A DNA stretch of 64,000 bases from Ramazzottius varieornatus (taxonomy: Eukaryota > Tardigrada > Eutardigrada > Parachela > Ramazzottiidae): the NCBI GenBank assembly GCA_001949185.1, contig BDGG01000015.1:5036-69035 (forward strand), in the 5' to 3' direction. Both the position numbers and the translations under genes were made by a program. Under the pieces are notes generated by a model. The model made no database searches. It was not told the DNA's origin and saw only the letters and a list, made by a program, of their open reading frames with translations. This document shows positions 58,701 to 64,000 of this stretch, piece after piece; the first letter of the stretch is position 1; each line of letters starts with the position of its first letter.

Positions 58701-58811
58701 ATAGCAATGTGGGTTAATTTGGTCCTCGGTGGCCGTTAAAAACGTAGAATATTTCATCGCTGGTGCAATATTGCTTGTTGGTTTAGCTTCAACGCTTTTA
58801 CAGACACTTAC

Positions 58812-58956
58812 CTTTAACAAAGACTGGTAAAAGGGCGATAAAAAGTACTCCGTGTAGTAAATAATCCACTGAGAGGAAATTCCGGACGCTGCGTACGATC
58901 TGTCTCGTGCTGTAGGCCGGCTTCATGTCCTCCTCATCCGATCTCCGTTTCCGCAT
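58812..58956 (-). CDS. Possible first exon of a small membrane protein
   Basis: An ATG at 58956 opens a 48-codon frame, MRKRRSDEEDMKPAYS... ending in a hydrophobic segment (YLLHGVLFIALLPVFVKG) and a GTAAGT-like donor. A second open segment with hydrophobic character lies downstream (58498-58707, including FLLFMQGGEW). No family is recognised and the second exon is unproven. Confidence 0.2.
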
Positions 58957-60822
58957 TTTTCGCAAATGCAGAAAAACTAACAGGGACCTCCGCTGTTTCA
59001 CCTCCTGCTTTCTCGCAGCATCCGAGATTTTTTCGTAGCCACTGCAAAGACACAGCACGTGTGGACCTTCGCAAGAGTGACGTTTTTCTACGAACTTCTC
59101 CGGAAAATATGGAAAAACCCGCTACAGATAAGGACGGATAATTCAGCCGACGAGAAACCAGGCCAGGAAGTGGTTTTATCCAACAATAATTGTCCGTCAG
59201 ACACAGGTGAAAAACTGGCCACGCCCATACGAATGTTTTTCTGCTGCGTACCCGTCAGCAAAAAGAGAAGAACTCGACTAAGAAGTAGAAAACAGGGAGC
59301 CGGAGGACGCTTCTCCGAGTTTTGTGATGAGTATCGAATTCTTCGGACTGGCACGGACAAATTGTCTAGAATGTATCAAGTGAAGGGAAAACTAGTCTGT
59401 CCATTTAGCTGCTCGCGTATGGTAGTACGAAGCGCCGTACGTGTGTCATGCGGAGTGATGCATTTGTAAAGCGCGTCATACCGGTCGTCACTAAAAAGAA
59501 CTCGCCCGTTTGTATATTCTGTTCTGTGTTCGGTTATGGAGAACGTAAGTGCATGGGCCAGCCCTTCCTTCACTCTTCAATTATACGCATACCAACTTCG
59601 CTCTTGTACATCAGCGCACATTTTTCTTACGGTAGGAAAGTATCTCCGTAGAGAAATTAGCCAGACCACTTTGTACACATGTGGACTTGGCCAAAGTCTT
59701 TCCGTCAGATTAGAGCTACAAGGCCTAATCGTACTACTGTCATTAAATCCGTCAATTTCACGCTGGGGAGTCTGCCCTGCACACCTTTCACGGCCTTCGT
59801 CCTCCACCCCCAAATCTCCAACCGAAGACGACCACACCCTGCCCAACTTTATTCTCAGCAGATCTCCTTTGCTTTGCATAAAGTAATGGGACCAAATTCG
59901 AGGAAGGTTTCAGAGACCTCATATTTTCAGACCCAATCTTTTATATTGGAGAAAACTATAAGTCTCCCTGCAGTTATAAGTTGACTGTCTGAAATACAAA
60001 TGGGATCTTGCAGCAGTTTTTGAGTGAAGGACGTTCCTCTGGTTAGCTATAGTTTTCTACTGTTTCGGTGTACACCGGAGTCGGTGTGTTGTGAACGCCG
60101 AAATGGTCATAAGCATTTTTGCCCATAAAATTAAATTGAGATGGAATGAAAAAAAGGGCCATATGTATCTTTCGTATGGCGTTTAGACTGGTTGAGCGGC
60201 AGATCGAGCGGAACGTCACTTTATCTTGCCGATGGTTCGCGCTTGACCAGCTTGACCGTGCAGTATTAGATACGACTTTATGGAACCGGTTCCTCCTTTC
60301 AGCCAGCACTATCTTCCTTCCTTTCAGCTCTTTTTGGGTGCAAAAAGGCCTCATCATCAGGAAACAGTGCGATGGCTGCTTTTCCAGCCATGTAATTGTC
60401 AACATGCACACGCAATTGTAACGGAGTACGTGGGTGGTGCGAAAGATCAGGTTCAAACAGGCTGTCGTTCGCGGTCGAGTTGACCGGACACCAACAGCCC
60501 ACGCGTGGCGCTACCTTTTTGTCGTAAAAGCTATTTACCACAGATTTTAATTCTCGGGCCACGGGCAAGCTGACCGCAGGATGAAGATTGTATTGACGGA
60601 AACGCAACGAGCCATTCCACCCACACTTTTTACATGTATCAGATATTGCGTCCACCTTGACTGCGGTATTCTATTGCAGAATGACAATGCGTCTCCGCAA
60701 GTATCTGGCGAACGAGCTGGCAGCAAAATAAATACTTTTGATGGGCATCCAGCTTGGGACTCGGAGCGAAACGATCGGGAGCTATTCGGCACCCTAGTCT
60801 TTGATCCAGGTGTACCATCCGT

Positions 60823-60885
60823 CCCAGATAGCATGGTGGTGAGTATCCGCCTGTCACGTGGAAGACCATCGATTCCCGGAGACTC
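60823..60885 (+). pseudogene. tRNA-Asp relic
   Basis: The segment starts TCCCAGATAGCATGGTGG, continues TGAGTATCCGCCTGTCACG and ends TTCCCGGAGACT. It matches the tRNA-Asp 160 nt away on the opposite strand. Deletions in the D-stem/anticodon arm and the T-arm/acceptor region remove cloverleaf pairing. Confidence 0.8.
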
Positions 60886-60981
60886 GATATACTGTTTGTT
60901 TTTTAACTTATGTTACTTCCTTGTGTGATAGTAATCCCTGCCCGTATCTGCCACTTACCACCTGAGAAAAAGCCAAAAAGT

Positions 60982-61053
60982 CTCCCAGACCGGGAATCGA
61001 ACCCGGGTCTTCCACGTGACAGGCGGAGATACTCACCACTATACTATCTGGGA
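60982..61053 (-). tRNA. tRNA-Asp (GTC)
   Basis: The 72-nt sequence folds as a full cloverleaf. The acceptor stem pairs TCCCAGA with TCTGGGA, with a G discriminator. The A-box region is TAGTATAGTGGTGAGTATC, the anticodon loop CTGTCAC carries GTC, and the T-arm is GGGTTCGATTCCC. It is close to the metazoan tRNA-Asp consensus and has no intron. Confidence 0.93.
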
Positions 61054-64000
61054 CATTTTATGAGTGGTCGAGTAATTTTATCATACTAGCTACATAGAAC
61101 CAACTGATGATTCTTCTACAATTGTTACTGCGAACCCCAGCTCTTTCTGTGGTCATCCATATCCGGGCTGACGAGCCTGAAAACTCCCACAGGATAACGT
61201 GTATTTTCCACGAAAATGTCTGAGACGTCGTGGCGTCATGTTAGACGAGAATCAACACGAGGCAAAATTAGCCGGCTTACTTCCCAAGTCAATCGAATCA
61301 GCATTGAATGGTCCTGCAAGACATGCTTGATTGACAAAGTTTACAGGCGTGTTGCTGCTGTTGGCTCGGCGATGGCTGGCGTAAAAAGAAATAAAGGTGC
61401 GCTATCAAGGAAGTTAGCTCGCGATCAATATAGACACTGGTTTTTCTCGTCTTTACACAGCCGTCATCGTTGATAGGCAAATATGCTCTGTAACATGTGC
61501 TACTGTGTTCATTTTGCCTTTCAACTTTGCATAGTACTCCTTGACGTTTGGCGTACAGATGACGGATCGCTGGTTCTCCCACTCGCTCGAAGAAAACACA
61601 CGTGCTGACGTGAACCTACTGAAGGCTGCATGGCGGCACTCTGCTGACAGGTCGGACAGACACTGCTTGAGGACTTTGTCAGCACTGTCTACCCGCACCC
61701 AGACATATCCGTCCGTTCTCGCGTAGAATATAGCCTTGTTTATGGGTTCGCTGGGTCACCGCAAGCTTCCAAGTTGACAGGAGGATTTAGCGGAGAATTT
61801 TAAATTAATCTATGCCTTGCATTCTTGTCACAAGCAAAGACCGTGACGAGTTCGAGCGCAGGCCTTGCCATCTCGCAGTGACGTCAGCCAGCGTCTAGAA
61901 TTTCCGATTCCACCGATTTCTGAGATGGCTCCAGTTTCTGCTTTCAGCACTGAACACAACATCTCGGCCTTACATCGGCCACCGTCCAAATGACTTCATC
62001 ACAATGAAATGTCCATCTCGAGACACGCTCGCGTATACTAATAGTATTCATATCTGTACAAGAAAAGTAGAAAAAATAATAACGTCTGACAGTTAGGTGG
62101 AACAGAGTTTCTGGAAAACCAGAGGCCGTACCGAGTCAGAATATATCCAAGAACTTGGAGTAAGTTCGTGAAACGTAATTTTTGAATGCATTCTGGCCAG
62201 TTCTTTTTGACGGTTTGACTCGTTGCTTTTCAGCGTTGTTCATTAGCGACAGAATTTTGTGCTGCATAAAATAGTGGAAACAGTAATTACGAAAGCAGCC
62301 ACGCAAGTCTGCTCCATCTATCGTCTCCGCGTCTGCATAAAACCCAGTAAGACCCTGCCACTCTAGATCTGATGAACAGAAGCGACTGTCGTACTGCACG
62401 GTATGTTTTGCTACTGTAAGAGTTCGAGCGACTTTGCAACGCATACAGTTGCATTATGATGCTTGTAATGCGGTGCAGCAGGCTGAGCTAGCGAGCGATC
62501 AATCGAGCCGTCATCAAGCCATATTTGGAAAAAGCTAACGACCACCGTACCGTAAAGTCCTGCCTATTAACCAGTTACTTGTATCTAGTAGCAACAAGTT
62601 CGCTTCTGTATATACGCCTCCAGTTAGAAAATATACCAACTGCTTTAGAGTCGTAAAGTCAATCGTCGACGGAAAGGCACCATCGTCGGGGCTTACCTGT
62701 CGTGCCTTCGAAACGTGTTCATCAAATTTTTTTGACTCGACCATTCCTCAGAAGACGCCTGCATAAAGCAATCAAATGAAACCACTATTGCAATTAGTAA
62801 TCTTTCATACGCACATGTCATTTTGCAGAACGCTTTTCATGAACCTTGAAAACTTTCTAAGTTCCGGTCCGTCTGGCGGCGCCACTTGTCTTTGTACAAA
62901 TAATTTCAGCACAGAATTAAGCATGCGTCCATGAGTCATGGCGAATTTAACACTAATTTAAATTGGTGAAATTTCTTTTTGAAGGAATTTCCGAGAGAAA
63001 CGCGTTATATGTTAAGGTCAAGTTTGCTGTATCAGCAAATGTCTAGCGCGCGACAATGTCCAGCATGTCAACGAGGGCGGTAGTCGGCAGCCAAAAAGGC
63101 CACGTAATACAGTCCTACCTGTGAGAAGTGACCATTGCTTCTTCTGCAGCCGAACAGCGTTTCTGCACGAGACTGCCGGCCATGCACTGCGCAGCACGAT
63201 CAGCTGATCGACGTCCGGTTATGGCTCAACTTGATCACGTAATCAAGTCCGCGTCTGGTCAGCTGATCGGTCTCATGCGACAGCATAGCGAGCAGCCCGG
63301 TGTACACACGTACCGTCCGGAGCTAAAATCGGGCGTTTGAACTGTCACAACTCACAGGTAGGACTGTACTGTAATTATAATTAATCCTGTTTGCGTCTGG
63401 TGCCTATCTAAAGCATTGCTCATCACATTTCATCCAGTGGAAAATCTGTCTTGCGTTAATTTATTCCGACTTCTGTTGCCCATATTCCTCCCAGTCCTGG
63501 CAATCATTTTGAAGAGCGGTGCGCCTGTGGTTCGCAAACCAGACGCTGTTGTATTGGAGCAGCATGCCAAGAATTCGCTGAAAAAGCTACGCCGGGTGGC
63601 GTCACCTGCCACGAAATGTTTTCCGCGATAACGTCACGGCTACCCGGCGTAGAGTAGGGAACCGCTCAACTTTTCCTTGACGGAAACCAGAATTTCACAA
63701 AATTTTCTTGTCCACACTGGACTGTGCGGAACAATTTTTGGTAATCTCAAGGCGAAAGCGGGCGGTAAACCTTTAATGCCGACGCGAAAGCGGAAGTGGA
63801 AGTACAACATTCAACTCATGGATGTTACAGTACAAGCAAACCCAACTGTGCATACGACAACAGTTTCCTGTGGTTGCCTATCATATAGATTGTTCGCAAT
63901 GTGACGCAACAAGGTTTACTTTTAAACATTTATCGTAATTATCATCGACGCGGGGCGGGCGGAAAACAGTCACATCAAATACTAAGCGAGTCCAAGCGGT
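61054..64000. other. Terminal intergenic stretch
   Basis: No supported gene. Short open frames at 63128-63340 and 63416-63631 have no recognisable motif. An inverted repeat (CTACGCCGGGT / ACCCGGCGTAG) lies at 63588-63651. Confidence 0.4.
63588..63651. repeat. Inverted repeat with 11-bp perfect arms
   Basis: CTACGCCGGGT at 63588-63598 and its exact complement at 63641-63651. Pairing continues inward imperfectly through GTCAC / GTGAC. Confidence 0.6.

Larger units (their letters stand above)
49350..60822. other. 11.5-kb stretch with no supported gene
   Basis: The 5' exons of the FRAS/FREM gene should lie here on the minus strand, but none was recognised. Open frames are short and lack domain motifs. 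Palindromic repeats occur at 52373-52504 and 55701-55752. A minus-strand hydrophobic segment at 58812-58956 is listed separately. Confidence 0.4.

Noticed and set aside
1-64000. CRISPR arrays, bacterial operons, riboswitches and ribosome binding sites
   Set aside because: The sequence is intron-bearing animal DNA and no such pattern is present.

Overview
The window is animal nuclear DNA: every gene is split by short GT-AG introns (roughly 50-300 nt, the longest about 1.8 kb), genes sit on both strands, and the products are bilaterian developmental, matrix and lipid-transport proteins. The gene content (Otx, 7-transmembrane gustatory-receptor-like genes with late phase-0 introns, a CLIP-type serine protease homologue with GDGGSP, a FRAS/FREM protein, RGM) and the compact introns suggest an ecdysozoan, most likely a tardigrade. 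The species assignment is inference. One 50-N assembly gap lies at 17948-17997.

Layout. 1-479 (+): C-terminal exon of an Otx/orthodenticle homeobox gene. 1225-4663 (-): a complete 13-exon GTPBP2 gene (561 aa), convergent with Otx. 5821-9144 (+): a well-spliced gene whose 3' half is a P-element/THAP9-like transposase with one in-frame stop. 10653-11651 (+): a glycine-rich-domain (DUF1399) protein. 11.9-13.0 kb: a probable non-autonomous transposon and a reverse-transcriptase relic. 13129-16679: two head-to-head gustatory-receptor-like genes. 16.7-18.0 kb: LINE relic, hairpin and a TA-flanked MITE containing the gap. 18.0-20.5 kb (+): unresolved exons and a KH-like/RING protein whose RING is frameshifted. 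20917-21085: a second TA-flanked MITE, beside a secreted glycine/tyrosine-rich protein (21129-21929, -).

22631-26453 (-): complete MTTP (microsomal triglyceride transfer protein, 10 exons, 897 aa). 28031-31951 (+): complete RGM (repulsive guidance molecule, 5 exons, 445 aa). 33200-35685 (-): CLIP-domain serine protease homologue (5 exons, 610 aa) with its catalytic Ser replaced. 38773-49349 (-): 19 exons of a FRAS/FREM-like matrix protein (2514 residues visible; VWC, 9 CSPG repeats, 5 Calx-beta, transmembrane segment, cytoplasmic tail; 5' end not found). 49.35-64 kb: mostly non-coding, with dispersed repeats, one tRNA-Asp and an inverted tRNA-Asp relic.

The exon models of GTPBP2, MTTP, RGM, the protease homologue, the Gly-rich protein and the FRAS/FREM gene were joined by eye at GT-AG sites, and each sums to an exact multiple of three. 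The genes do not form a pathway. The main feature linking them is a family of about 50-bp imperfect palindromes (arms AAGTGGCGCACG / GTGCGCCACTT) with at least 16 copies, 13 of them inside introns of four different genes.
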